Source: Parerythrobacter jejuensis
GTDB lineage: Bacteria > Pseudomonadota > Alphaproteobacteria > Sphingomonadales > Sphingomonadaceae
Direction: 5' to 3'
Assembly: GCF_039536765.1 (NCBI RefSeq)
Contig: NZ_BAAAZF010000001.1
Location: forward strand, 310,001-374,000
DNA length: 64,000 nucleotides
Part shown: positions 19,856 to 29,600 of the stretch, one piece after another
Layout: the number at the start of each line of letters is the position of its first letter
Numbering within the stretch: position 1 is the stretch's first letter
Program-made: the position numbers and the translations under genes
The notes under the pieces: generated by a model
Seen by the model: only the letters and a program-made list of their open reading frames with translations
The model's database searches: none
Told to the model about the DNA's origin: nothing

Positions 19856-21652
19856 ATGAAAACCCTGTTCGCCGCCACACTTCTGGCTGGCTCGATGTTG
19901 GTCCCAATGCTGCCCGCCTTTGCGCAGGATAATCCGGCAGGTACGGCGCAATCCGACGCAGCCACTGCCTACACCGAGCTGCGCGAAGAGATCTGGCAGG
20001 CACAATTGGACGCGAGCCCCCAATTGGCGACGAGCATTGGAGACCGCAGGGGTGACGGCAAGCTTGGGGATCTCTCTCTGGCCGAGTTTGACCGGCAAAT
20101 CGCGGAGAGCAAGGCGTTCCTCGCGCGGCTTCAAGCGATCGACGAGAATGCTCTGCCAGACGACCTGCGGGTCGACTATGCCATCCTGAAGCGCAGTTTC
20201 GATGATGGCTTGGCCGGGGCGGATTTCGCCCAGACACGCTACCAGATTTTCACCAACCGTGGCGGCTGGTTCTCCGGCTTTGCTTCGCTTCCTTATCGCT
20301 CGCCGCTGTTCAATCTTGCCGACTACGAAAGCTATGTCGGGCGCCTGGAAGCATTTGCGCAACTCAACGCAGACGGGATCGAACGGAGCCGCGAGGCAGT
20401 GGATCGCGGACTAACCCAGCCCTGCGAGCCGATGCAGGGCTTTGACAAGCGCATCGAACAACAACTGTTCGACGACTATAAGGAATCCCCGTTCTGGCGC
20501 CCCTTTGCAGGAGACCGGCCGGGCTCGATCTCCGAGGCCGATTGGGAAAGTCTGCAGGATCGCGCCAGTGTTGCACTGGAGGAGTCTGTCTTCCCATCCT
20601 ATCGCGATTTCCGCGACTTCTATGTCAATGAGTATGCGCCGAAATGTCGCACCGGCACACCCGGGATTCTCGCCACCGCTGATGGTGACGATTACTACGA
20701 ATACCGTGTGAAGCTGTTCACTACGACGGACATGACTCCGGACGAGGTCCACAATCTGGGTCTGTCTGAAGTAGCGCGTATCCGGGCGGAGATGGAGACG
20801 GTTGCCGCGCAAGCCGGTTTCGAAACCCGCGAGGCTTTCATCGAAGATTTGCGGACCAATCCGAAATACTATGCGAAGACGCCGGAGGAACTGATCACGG
20901 CTGCCTCGGCATTGGCGAAACAGATCGATGGCTGGATGCCCAAGTTGTTCGGCAATTTGCCGCGTCAGCCTTATACGGTATCACCAATCCCTGCGGCGCA
21001 GGCTCCGGGCAACACCACAGCCTATTACGAGCCGGGCTCGCTAGCGACCGGTGCCGCTGGCATTTACCGCGTAAACACAACCGAGCTCGACCAGCGCCCA
21101 TTGTGGGAATTGCCAGCGCTGGGCGTCCACGAGGCCGTGCCAGGGCATCATCACCAGATTGCGCTTCAGCAGGAGCTGGACATCCATCCGTTGCGCCGGA
21201 ACGGCACCTTCTTCACGGCCTTTGTCGAGGGGTGGGGCCTCTATTCGGAGCGTCTGGGTATCGAGATGGGTCTGTATGATACGCCAGCGAAGGAGATGGG
21301 GCGCCTGAGCTACGAGATGTGGCGTGCTACGCGGCTGGTTGTCGATACCGGCATCCATTCCAAGGGTTGGAGCAAGCAGCGTGCCGTCGACTTCATGCTC
21401 GACAATACCGCGCTGACAGCTGCCAATATCGACGCCGAAGTGAACCGCTACATCACCTGGCCGGGCCAGGCGCTTGCGTATAAGATCGGTGAGCTCAAGA
21501 TACGCGAATTGCGTCAGCGCGCTTCGGATGCATTGGGAGAGGACTTCGACCTTCGGGACTTCCACGACGCTGTCCTGGAAAACGGGGCAGTCCCGCTCAA
21601 TGTCCTAGAGGCGCATATCGATCGCTGGATAGCCTCTCAGAAGAATACCTGA
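19856..21652 (+). CDS. DUF885-family exported metallopeptidase-like protein
   Basis: A 598-residue protein with a signal peptide (MKTLFAATLLAGSMLVPMLPAFA). The large alpha-helical body is that of DUF885 proteins, which resemble zinc carboxypeptidases. The putative zinc motif is HEAVPGHH at residues 425-432, with a Glu-containing FVEGWGLYSERLG segment about 35 residues later that would supply the third ligand. The substrate is unknown; a periplasmic or outer-membrane-associated peptidase is the usual inference. A GAGGAG ribosome-binding sequence precedes the ATG. It is monocistronic, tail to tail with the kinase-like gene. Confidence 0.88.
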   Translation: MKTLFAATLLAGSMLVPMLPAFAQDNPAGTAQSDAATAYTELREEIWQAQLDASPQLATSIGDRRGDGKLGDLSLAEFDRQIAESKAFLARLQAIDENALPDDLRVDYAILKRSFDDGLAGADFAQTRYQIFTNRGGWFSGFASLPYRSPLFNLADYESYVGRLEAFAQLNADGIERSREAVDRGLTQPCEPMQGFDKRIEQQLFDDYKESPFWRPFAGDRPGSISEADWESLQDRASVALEESVFPSYRDFRDFYVNEYAPKCRTGTPGILATADGDDYYEYRVKLFTTTDMTPDEVHNLGLSEVARIRAEMETVAAQAGFETREAFIEDLRTNPKYYAKTPEELITAASALAKQIDGWMPKLFGNLPRQPYTVSPIPAAQAPGNTTAYYEPGSLATGAAGIYRVNTTELDQRPLWELPALGVHEAVPGHHHQIALQQELDIHPLRRNGTFFTAFVEGWGLYSERLGIEMGLYDTPAKEMGRLSYEMWRATRLVVDTGIHSKGWSKQRAVDFMLDNTALTAANIDAEVNRYITWPGQALAYKIGELKIRELRQRASDALGEDFDLRDFHDAVLENGAVPLNVLEAHIDRWIASQKNT

Positions 21653-21667
21653 CGCACAGGGCGTGAT

Positions 21668-23002
21668 CTAGGCAGTGCTTGCGAGAGCTTCTGCGACAAC
21701 GGCCCTGACGTTCACGACCGCCTTCAGGCGTGCCCCCAGAAGGGCTGTGCCACTGACCTTGCGTTGAACGAACAAAGTCTCTGCTGGCGGCAAGTGCCAC
21801 GTCGCGCGGTCCTGGGCGATGGCCATGCCTTCTTCGCGAAGCAAGGGCACGAAGCTGCGGTCACCAAAGTCGAAGGGAGAGTCCTGGTTCATTTCGCCCA
21901 CGATGATGTCGATCATGCGGTCCACCCGCTCCGGGTGCCGTTCAATCACGGCTGGTGACATGAAACCCGCAGAAATTGCCTCTGATCGAATACCGTCCTT
22001 GTCGCCCGCCAGTCCCGCTTCGAGCAGTGCCCGATAGGCCTTCTGGACGGCAGGCGCGATGGCCCGTGTGGCGCCGAAGTCGAGCAGCACGACCTTGCCG
22101 GTTTCGCGCTGATAGCGGAAATTGGCGAAGTTCGGGTCGGTTTGCATGACCCCGAACTCAAACAACTCGCGCGTCACGAGGCGCATCATCGTTTCGAACA
22201 CGTCATTGCGCAGATTCTGGGGCTCGCTTTCGAGGCTCTCGATGGGAATGCCATCGACGAAGCTCATCGCCAGAACCCGGTCACGGGTGAGCCCTTCGTG
22301 TAATTCGGGCACCACAAAGCTCGGTTCGCTAGCCAAGCGCGCGCGGTAAAGGTCCATTTGCTCGCCTTCGCGGCGATAATCCGCTTCCTCGTGCAATTGC
22401 TCCTTCGCTGCATCCAGCAGAGGCCCGATATCGAGCTCTTTTGGCAAGAGGCCGGAGATTTTCAGCAAGGTTGCGACATTGTCGACATCGCTATCGATGC
22501 TTTGCGCGACGCCTGGATACTGTACTTTGATCGCCAGAAGTTCGCCGTTGCGGGTAAGCGCACGGTGGACCTGCCCAATGCTCGCGGCTGCAATCGGGCG
22601 TGGTTCGAAACGACGGAATTGCTTGCGCCAATCCTTGCCCCATTCCTCAGCCAGTACCTTGTCGAGTTGCTTGGGTGGCATGAAATTGGCGCGATCCCGC
22701 AAAGAGGCGAGGATGTCAGACAACTCAGGCGGCAACAGATCGCCGGCATCCATGCTGATCATCTGCCCCAGCTTCATCGCCGCACCGCGCAAATGAGCGA
22801 GGCGATCAGCCAGCCTTTTCGCATTGGCCGGCGTAAGGACAAGCTCGTTCAGCTTCGGGCGCTCTCCTGCGGCCAGACGCTTGGCGCCTTCGCCCAGCAT
22901 CGATCCTGCGACGCCTCCGGCCAGCCTGCCAAATCCGGCGAGCCGTGATATGCGCCCGCTGGGAACCGCGCGATGGCGCGAAGGTTTGTCGTAGTCTGAC
23001 AT
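21668..23002 (-). CDS. ABC1/AarF/UbiB-type atypical kinase
   Basis: A 444-residue member of the ABC1 (UbiB/COQ8) family linked to ubiquinone biosynthesis or lipid homeostasis. Family hallmarks are the KLGQM (KxGQ) motif near residue 80, the Ala-rich nucleotide loop PIAAASIGQVHRA instead of a Gly-rich P-loop, the IKVQYPGV lysine, TDPNFANF (the NxxD-like segment) and LLDFGATR (the DFG equivalent). I chose ATG 23002 (MSDYDKPSRHRA) rather than an in-frame ATG 42 bases upstream because it begins after the likely promoter shared with the divergent DUF3429 gene. No ubi gene is adjacent. Confidence 0.88.
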   Translation of the reverse strand: MSDYDKPSRHRAVPSGRISRLAGFGRLAGGVAGSMLGEGAKRLAAGERPKLNELVLTPANAKRLADRLAHLRGAAMKLGQMISMDAGDLLPPELSDILASLRDRANFMPPKQLDKVLAEEWGKDWRKQFRRFEPRPIAAASIGQVHRALTRNGELLAIKVQYPGVAQSIDSDVDNVATLLKISGLLPKELDIGPLLDAAKEQLHEEADYRREGEQMDLYRARLASEPSFVVPELHEGLTRDRVLAMSFVDGIPIESLESEPQNLRNDVFETMMRLVTRELFEFGVMQTDPNFANFRYQRETGKVVLLDFGATRAIAPAVQKAYRALLEAGLAGDKDGIRSEAISAGFMSPAVIERHPERVDRMIDIIVGEMNQDSPFDFGDRSFVPLLREEGMAIAQDRATWHLPPAETLFVQRKVSGTALLGARLKAVVNVRAVVAEALASTA

Positions 23003-23018
23003 GAATGAGGGCCATTGA

Positions 23019-23501
23019 ATGATGACTGTGGATACGCAGGACAAACTGACCGCGGGGCAGGGTGTTCCAAGGCTGGCGCAATGGCTGGGATTGGCGGGGT
23101 TGCTGCCGCAGGCAATTGCGGTGGGTCTGGCGATTTACGGCGGTGCATGGGGTTGGATCGCCCTGGCAGCCGGTTTTGGCTACGCCGCGCTGATTTTCAG
23201 CTTTCTCGGCGGCGTGTGGTTCGGCCAGGGGATCCGATCTGCCTTAGTCAGCCCCTGGGTCTATCCCGTATCGGTCTTGCCCAGTCTCATTGCGCTCGGG
23301 CTCTATCTGCCATGGACCTTCGGAGCGGATTGGCCTGGCCCATCGCTCTTGTGGCTCGGCCTGTTCCTGTGCCTTTCGCCGCTGGTCGACCGGGCGTTGA
23401 AATTCGAGGGCCCCGAGTGGTTGGCCCTGCGCTGGCGGCTTTCCTTGGGGTTGGGGGGCATGACTATCGTTCTCGCATTACTCGCTATGGACCAATATTG
23501 A
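23019..23501 (+). CDS. DUF3429-family inner-membrane protein
   Basis: A 160-residue protein with about five hydrophobic segments, the first after a hydrophilic 20-residue N-terminus. Segments such as LAQWLGLAGLLPQ and FSFLGGVWFGQG match the DUF3429 family known to me; no function is established. It is divergent from the ABC1 kinase gene with only 16 bases between starts, so promoters must overlap the coding ends. A second ATG directly follows the first. The next gene downstream is 490 bases away. Confidence 0.78.
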   Translation: MMTVDTQDKLTAGQGVPRLAQWLGLAGLLPQAIAVGLAIYGGAWGWIALAAGFGYAALIFSFLGGVWFGQGIRSALVSPWVYPVSVLPSLIALGLYLPWTFGADWPGPSLLWLGLFLCLSPLVDRALKFEGPEWLALRWRLSLGLGGMTIVLALLAMDQY

Positions 23502-23991
23502 GGCCAGGAAAGAACGAGTGACCCATTCGAGGGAAATGATTGAGGTAATGCAGATAAACAATTGATATTTAATAATTGCGAGGTTCTTGCTTTGGGTTCC
23601 TTGGGATAGATCGAAGAGCTCCTTCGGACCCTCGATCGCAAGAAAGATATCGCCTTTAAGTTACGGAACTATAAAAGTTTAACTTCTCAGCGCCCTGTCA
23701 TTGTCGGTTGTCGTGTGCAGGGGTAGCCGTCTGGCTGCCCGAGCTCTTTTTTCTGCGTACCCCAATGCCGCGCCTCGAGAAGGTAGGGTAAACGGGCGAT
23801 TCGCCATTCTGCGAGGTTTGGCGTCGAAAGTTAACACGAGACAACGTAGTCGTCAGGAACGCTGGAACTGGCGGAATTCTACAAGAGCTGAGCCGGCAAA
23901 GGGGCAAATCCCTGCAAAAAGGGAGCTTTTTGACGCCATTTTCCGCTCCCTGTTGAGCGGATTGTTAACCAATTTCGGCCATATCAGTGGC
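23502..23991. promoter_or_regulatory. 490-bp non-coding leader upstream of the DUF11 cluster
   Basis: No convincing gene on either strand; open frames here lack a ribosome-binding sequence or sensible composition. It is visibly richer in A+T than its surroundings (for example 23550-23580 and 23655-23690). Structure seen: an inverted repeat AAGTTA/TAACTT at 23658-23663 and 23680-23685 with a 16-base spacer; a hairpin-like GATCGA...TCGATC around 23609-23636; and AGGGAGC/GCTCCCT at 23920-23926 and 23945-23951. TTGTTAACCAATT sits about 30 bases before the first ATG. I infer that the promoter and perhaps an untranslated regulatory leader for the operon at 23992-34017 lie here; no specific regulator site can be named. 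Confidence 0.5.
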
Positions 23992-24972
23992 ATGAAAAAG
24001 GACACAAACACATTTCGCTACCTCGGGCTAACAGCCATCCTTGCTGTCGGCGTCCCTTCAGCTGCACATGCGGGCGGGGTCGATGCAGGTACTCTGATCG
24101 AGAACACTGCACAGGCCACCTATGACACGGCTGATGGTACCGAGACGATCGACTCCAACACCGTCACCCTCAAAGTTGACGAGTTGCTCGACGTTACAGT
24201 GACGTCACTCGATCCCGGGCCGGTTTCGACCCAGCCGGGTTCCGATGTCCTGACTTTCGAGCTGACCAACACGGGCAACGGTCCGGAAGCCTATACGCTG
24301 ACGGCCAATCCCGCGGTCGCGGGCAATGATTTCGACAGCACTGTCGACGGGATCGCCGTCGATACCAACGGAAACGGCGTTTATGATGACGGGATCGACG
24401 CGATCCTGACGGCGCCCGCGACGACCGCAGAGATCGCCGCAGACGGCACGCTGACCGTGTTTGTGCTGCTCACGGTGCCCGCAGGCGCAACTGACACGCA
24501 AGAAAGCCAGGTCGAACTGACCGCAGAGGCCGTAACCGGCACCGGGGCGCCTGGAACGACCTTCGCGGGTGCCGGTGTTGACGGCAGCGACGCCATTGTA
24601 GGCGTGGGCGGGGCGGATGACAGCGCAACGGGTGATTTGGTTGTCGCGATTACCACGGTCGATCTGGTGAAATCTGCAACGGTTGCCGATCCTTTCGGTG
24701 GCACGTCGGCAGTTCCGGGTGCGACAATCACATTTTCCATCCGCGCAGACGTTCAGGGAAGCACTTCGGTCGATGATCTGGTCATCACCGACGCGATCCC
24801 GACCAACACGACCTACCAGCCGGGCACTCTAGCGCTCGACGGCGGCGGTTTGACCGATGCCAGCGGCGACGATGCCGGAGAAGCGTCGGCCACGGGCATC
24901 TCTGTCGACCTTGGAACTGTTGCTGGTGGCAGCGCGCCAACCATCACCTTCGACGTAGTTATTGACGAGTAA
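23992..24972 (+). CDS. Exported DUF11/Ig-like repeat protein A
   Basis: A 326-residue exported protein. The signal peptide is MKKDTNTFRYLGLTAILAVGVPSAAHA. The mature part starts with a strand motif TLIENTAQATY that recurs in the genes at 25537 and 26618, continues with a beta-sandwich-like module (VLTFELTNTGNGPEAYTL), a calcium-loop-like DTNGNGVYDD beginning at residue 124, and ends in a DUF11-type module starting DLVKSATVADPFGG and SAVPGATITFSI, with the TDAIPTNTTYQPGTL signature. The protein is acidic, lysine-poor and has no cysteine in the mature part, as is common for secreted adhesive or fibre proteins. It is a full-length paralogue of the protein at 25537. It is the first gene of a five-gene block; the next starts 10 bases after its stop. 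Function unknown. In-frame codons upstream of 23992 were rejected because the signal peptide begins here. Confidence 0.8.
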   Translation: MKKDTNTFRYLGLTAILAVGVPSAAHAGGVDAGTLIENTAQATYDTADGTETIDSNTVTLKVDELLDVTVTSLDPGPVSTQPGSDVLTFELTNTGNGPEAYTLTANPAVAGNDFDSTVDGIAVDTNGNGVYDDGIDAILTAPATTAEIAADGTLTVFVLLTVPAGATDTQESQVELTAEAVTGTGAPGTTFAGAGVDGSDAIVGVGGADDSATGDLVVAITTVDLVKSATVADPFGGTSAVPGATITFSIRADVQGSTSVDDLVITDAIPTNTTYQPGTLALDGGGLTDASGDDAGEASATGISVDLGTVAGGSAPTITFDVVIDE

Positions 24973-24982
24973 GGAACTGCAA

Positions 24983-25465
24983 ATGTTTAAGAAAAATCTT
25001 GCAGCACTCTTCGGATCGTTCGCATTTGCCCTCTCTGCGATGGCTGTTCCCGCCCATGCCCAGTCTCCGGTGCAGTTGTCCGGTGATGTGAAGGTCGAGA
25101 AGACGACAACCGACGAGAGCGGAGCGACAAAGACCGAATATGTTGCACCAGATGTGGTGGTACCAGGCGATCGCCTGCTGTTCACGACGACCTTCACGAA
25201 TTCTGGCACCGAGCCGGTCGAAAACTTCGTCGTCAACAATCCATTGCCAGCCGCAGTGCGGCTTGTTGATGACGCCGACCCGGATCTGACGGTTTCGGTC
25301 GATGGCGGCACCACATTTGGCAAACTCACAGAGCTTTCTGTGGCTAGCGAAGGCGGTGTCAGCCGCAACGCGCAGGCCGCAGATGTCACACATATTCGAT
25401 GGACCCTTGCCGTGGTGAACCCCGGCGAAAGCGGTCGTCTCGAATATCCAGCCATCATTCGCTGA
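24983..25465 (+). CDS. Exported single-module Ig-like protein B
   Basis: A 160-residue exported protein with signal peptide MFKKNLAALFGSFAFALSAMAVPAHA. The mature part of about 134 residues is one DUF11-like beta-sandwich: VVPGDRLLFTTTFTNSGTEP, then NPLPAAVRLV, a VSVDGGTTFGKL segment, and a C-terminal strand pair VTHIRWTL and GRLEYPAIIR. The same C-terminal signature (VTHLRW...YSAIVR) occurs in the orphan gene at 38929, so the two are paralogues. ATG 24983 was chosen over an in-frame ATG 21 bases upstream that lies in the preceding gene's stop region. It lies 10 bases after gene A and 71 before gene C. Its small size and position between two longer paralogues suggest a minor subunit or cap, which is speculation. 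Confidence 0.8.
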   Translation: MFKKNLAALFGSFAFALSAMAVPAHAQSPVQLSGDVKVEKTTTDESGATKTEYVAPDVVVPGDRLLFTTTFTNSGTEPVENFVVNNPLPAAVRLVDDADPDLTVSVDGGTTFGKLTELSVASEGGVSRNAQAADVTHIRWTLAVVNPGESGRLEYPAIIR

Positions 25466-25536
25466 AGAGCGAAAGATAACCGCCAATCTCCGCGGGCGGT
25501 CGGGTTCGCGCGGGGGCAACTACGAGGACCAGTACA

Positions 25537-26571
25537 ATGAAACGCAGCAAGCAATTGCTGGGTGCAGTAAGCTCTGTAGCGCTTATCGCATTCAGCACTT
25601 CGCCTGCCCTGGCCGCGGGAACGACTGCTGGTGATACGATCACCAACACCGTCACCGTGGACTTTGAGGTAGGCGGGGTAAACCAGACGGACGTCACAGC
25701 GACGGACACGTTCACAGTTGACCGCAAGGTCAATGTGACGGTTTCCGAAGTTGGTGGCGCAACGACCAATGTTTCGCCTGGCGGAATCGAACAGGTCACG
25801 ACTTTCGATGTCACCAACCTCTCGAACGACACGATCGATCTCGATCTGTCGGTCGCCCAGCCGGCATCTGATGATTTTGACGTGACCAACGTCAAATTCT
25901 TCATCGATGATGGCGACGGCGTATTCGATGCTGGCGACACCGAAGTCACATTCCTCGACGAAGTCGCGGAAGACGAAACCGTCCGTGTCTTCGTGGTTGG
26001 CGATATTCCGATCTCGCAAAGCACTGGCGATGTTGCAGAAGTTATCCTGACGGCTGACTCGCATGCGGGTGGCACAGCCAGCTCGCTGGGTGCAGAACTG
26101 ACGGCCACCGCTGGTGCCAACACTGCAGGTGTGGACACTGTCCTCGCTGATGGTGCGGGTGACACGGATGCCGCCAATGACGGCGCTTTCTCCGACACTG
26201 ACAGCTACACCGTGCAAGCGGCAGCGCTGACAGCGGCGAAAAGCAGCGTTCTGATCAGTGATCCTGTCAATGGCACTACCAACCCGAAAGCAATTCCGGG
26301 TGCAGTCGTTGAATATTGCATTGCAGTATCCAACGGTGCGGGCAGTGCGACTGCGACTGGCGTTACCGTGAGCGACGTTCTGCCAGCCGACGTCACCTAT
26401 GACGCTGGCTTCGGCATTTTCGTCAACGGTACGTTTGATGGCGTAGCAGGCACTTGCAACGCGGACGGCACGGCCGGCGGGAGCTTCGGTTCCGGCACGG
26501 TTTCCGGCTCGCTGAGCGACATTGCCGCGGGTGTTACCCGCACTCTCTACTTCCGCGCAACAATCAACTGA
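25537..26571 (+). CDS. Exported DUF11/Ig-like repeat protein C
   Basis: A 344-residue exported protein, a paralogue of A over its whole length. Signal peptide MKRSKQLLGAVSSVALIAFSTSPALA; then TITNTVTVDFEVGG (equivalent of the INTA strand of A), the module VTTFDVTNLSNDTIDLDL, a calcium-loop-like DDGDGVFDAGD starting at residue 124 exactly as in A, and a DUF11-type C-terminal module beginning KSSVLISDPVNGTTNPKAIP and containing VSDVLPADVTYD. That last motif is almost repeated in the gene at 31711. Two cysteines in the last module (EYCIAV and GTCNAD) could pair. AACTACGAGGACC provides a ribosome-binding sequence about 7 bases before the ATG. The gene ends five bases or less before the next possible start. 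Confidence 0.8.
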   Translation: MKRSKQLLGAVSSVALIAFSTSPALAAGTTAGDTITNTVTVDFEVGGVNQTDVTATDTFTVDRKVNVTVSEVGGATTNVSPGGIEQVTTFDVTNLSNDTIDLDLSVAQPASDDFDVTNVKFFIDDGDGVFDAGDTEVTFLDEVAEDETVRVFVVGDIPISQSTGDVAEVILTADSHAGGTASSLGAELTATAGANTAGVDTVLADGAGDTDAANDGAFSDTDSYTVQAAALTAAKSSVLISDPVNGTTNPKAIPGAVVEYCIAVSNGAGSATATGVTVSDVLPADVTYDAGFGIFVNGTFDGVAGTCNADGTAGGSFGSGTVSGSLSDIAAGVTRTLYFRATIN

Positions 26572-26617
26572 TTGATTGGGCGACATTTTTATCGCGTCGC
26601 CTGACGAAAGTAGCGAT

Positions 26618-29600
26618 TTGAGCATACTGTCCTCAACCCGACATCTGGCAGCAGCGCTTTTGCTAGCGCTGCTGCCCTTTGTCGTGTCTGCAGAGGGGGC
26701 AAACGCTCAGACAATCGAAAATACTGCAGACGCCACATGGGTTTTTCAGGGGAAAGCCGCCTCGACCACATCGAACACGGTAATGTTCGAGGTCGAGGCG
26801 CCGCCCCCGGAAATCCGAACGTTTGCGCCCGTTCCTTCGGGAGGGCGCGAGTTCATCTATTCACCCCCGCAATGCCTGGGCAACCAATCGGTTGCGTCGG
26901 GCAACACAGATACGTCTTCCGCCCCCCCGATCACGTCCAATGTCGCCGAAAGCACGAGCGTCAAGGCCGGCCAGGATGTCATCTTTGAAGTCGTCGCAGC
27001 GGGTGCAAACAAGGATCCGGACGCTATCGACAGCCTTGTTGCGGTGATCGAGACCACTTCTGGTGACAGGGAAGAGATCGAAATCTTCGAGACCGGTCCA
27101 GACACCGGTGTCTTCGTTGGGCAGATAGCAAGTCGGCGCAATCCGCCTGCGCCCGTTGCGGGCGATTGCGCGCTGAGTGTTGACGACGGGACGTCCTTGT
27201 CGATCTCGGTCTCGATGCCCGGCGAAACTGTGGTTCTCGTCCAGGCCGACGTTGAAGTCCTGGCCGACCCGTTCGGTGTCGTGTTCGACAGCGAAACCGG
27301 CGAGCCTGTTGACGGGGCGATTGTCACATTGATCGATGTCGCCACTGGCCAGCCAGCAAGAGTCTTTGCCGAGGATGGCGTAACCCCTTGGCCGTCAACT
27401 GTCATATCCGGTCAGCCGATTACAGATGCGGCAGGCAATGTGTATCCGATGGGGCCAGGAGAATACTGGTTCCCTCTCACCTTTTTGGGGACTTATCGAA
27501 TTCAGATTGATCCGCCTGAACCCTACACCGCGCCCTCTGTGGCATCGCGGGAGGAATTGGCGCGATTGTTCAGGCCTGACGGAAGGCCCTTTATCATTGA
27601 GGACGCGTCTTTCGGGGGCACATTGGCTCTTGTTGATGAAACCCCGGTCCAGATCGATATTCCGCTTGATCGCCCCAGTCTGGAGATCAGCCTGACCAAG
27701 GACGTGTCACGACAGCGCGCGCAGCCTGGCGATGCGGTGTTCTATACCGTCGTCGCCAGAAACGCCGATCCGAGCCGGATCAAGCGCAGCGTGGTGCTGG
27801 TTGACCGACCTTCGCGCTGGCTGCGTTTGCGCCCGGAATCCATCCGTCTCGACGGTGTCGCTGCCCCCGATGCGATCACAATCGCACCGGATGGCAATCG
27901 ATTGGAAATCCAGCTGGGCGATATGGCCGGTGGAACAGCGCGCAGGGTGACCTACGCGATGGTTATCCGCGCCGATGCGCCGCCAGGACAAGCCATAAAC
28001 CGCGCAGAAGCAACGGATTCTCTCGGTCGGACGACGATCGCACGCGCATCAATCGATGTTGAACGTGACAATATTGCCGGACGCATGACGATTATCGGCC
28101 GGGTGACCGCGGGCGGATGTACAATCCATCAAAACCGGATCGGCATTCCGGGCGTCCGGGTGATGCTGGAAGACGGCAGCTTCGCTGTGACCGACGCCGA
28201 TGGCCGCTACCACTTCGAAGGCGTAGTGCCGGGCACACATGTCGTCCAGGCGGCGCGTATGACCTTGCCGCAAGGCGGGAAGTTCGTCGATTGCACGCGG
28301 TCTACCCGCAGTGCTGGCAGCGCCTCCTCGCATTTCGTGATCGGGCAGGGCGGTTCCCTGGCCGAAGTCGATTTTCACGCGGTCTTGCCACCGGAGGCAC
28401 TTGCGGCGCTGACCCAGGCTGCTGCCAAGGCGCTCGAAACACCGGTTCTGGGCACTGGCCTGCTCACGGTCGGCGAGGGCGATCGCCCAATTGTCGAAAC
28501 TGGTGCTGCCAAGCCGGCCGATACGGATTGGCTGGCGCTGGGTGACGGGCCTGACGGTTGGTTGACGCCGACAGTTGATCACAACCCCCGTGCCCCCGCC
28601 GTTCGCGTGGCCTTCCGCCACCGCAAGGGACAAACGATCAAGCTCTATGTCGATGGCAAGCCGGTCGATCCGCTCGCCTTCGACGGTACCAAGTCGGCTC
28701 CCAACGGAAAATTCGCCGTCAGCCTGTGGCGCGGTGTGCCGCTGGATGATGAGCGGACCGTGCTCAAGGCAGAGATCGTGAATTCGATGGGTGGCGTCAA
28801 CGAAACGCTGGAACGCGTCGTCTACTTCACGTCGAAGCCATCGCGCGTCGAACTGGTCGCAGACCAGTCGGTGCTGGTTGCTGACGGGGTGACCCGTCCG
28901 GTGGTCGCTATCCGGGTGCTTGATCGCAACGGACGCCCTGTTCGCGAAGGCATTTCGGGAGATTTTACTCTCAACGAGCCATTCCAGAGCGCGGCACAGA
29001 TTGAATTGCAGCAGCTTCGTCAGCTGACCGGTATCGGATCTTCGTCTGCCCGCTGGGTCATCGAAGGTAGCGACGGCATTGCCAAGATCGAACTCGCGCC
29101 GACGATGGTGAGTGGCTCCTTGCGCCTCGATTTCCGCTTTGACGACAACAATATCGAACGGCGTCAGATGATCGAGACCTGGGTTGAACCCGGTGATATC
29201 GAGTGGACGATTGTGGGCCTGGCCGAGGGTTCGGTCGGCGCCAAGACCGTCGCCGACAACATGGAGCGGGCAGACAGCTTCGACAGCGATCTGGGCGACA
29301 AGGCCCGTGTTGCGCTCTACGCCAAGGGGCGCGTGCTCGGGAAATATCTCGTTACGCTCGCTTACGACAGTGCGAAGCAGCGCGATGACCAACGTGTCTT
29401 GGGCGCTCTCGATCCGGATGCCTATTACACGGTTTTCGCCGATGCCTCGAGCCGTCGCTTCGATGCGCCGTCGCGCGACAAGCTCTATGTGCGGATCGAA
29501 ACCTCGACCTTCTTCGCGATCTATGGCGACTACCAGACCGGCTTCGACCAGACCCAACTGGCGCGGTACAACCGCACCGCTACTGGTGTGAAAGCTGAGG

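Noticed and set aside
23701-23991. N-terminal extension of protein A by 97 codons
   Set aside because: No ribosome-binding sequence, poor amino-acid composition, and the signal peptide begins at 23992.
24829-26625. A 598-codon open frame antisense to the DUF11 genes
   Set aside because: High-GC antisense shadow; the sense frames have signal peptides, ribosome-binding sequences and conserved modules, the antisense frame has none.
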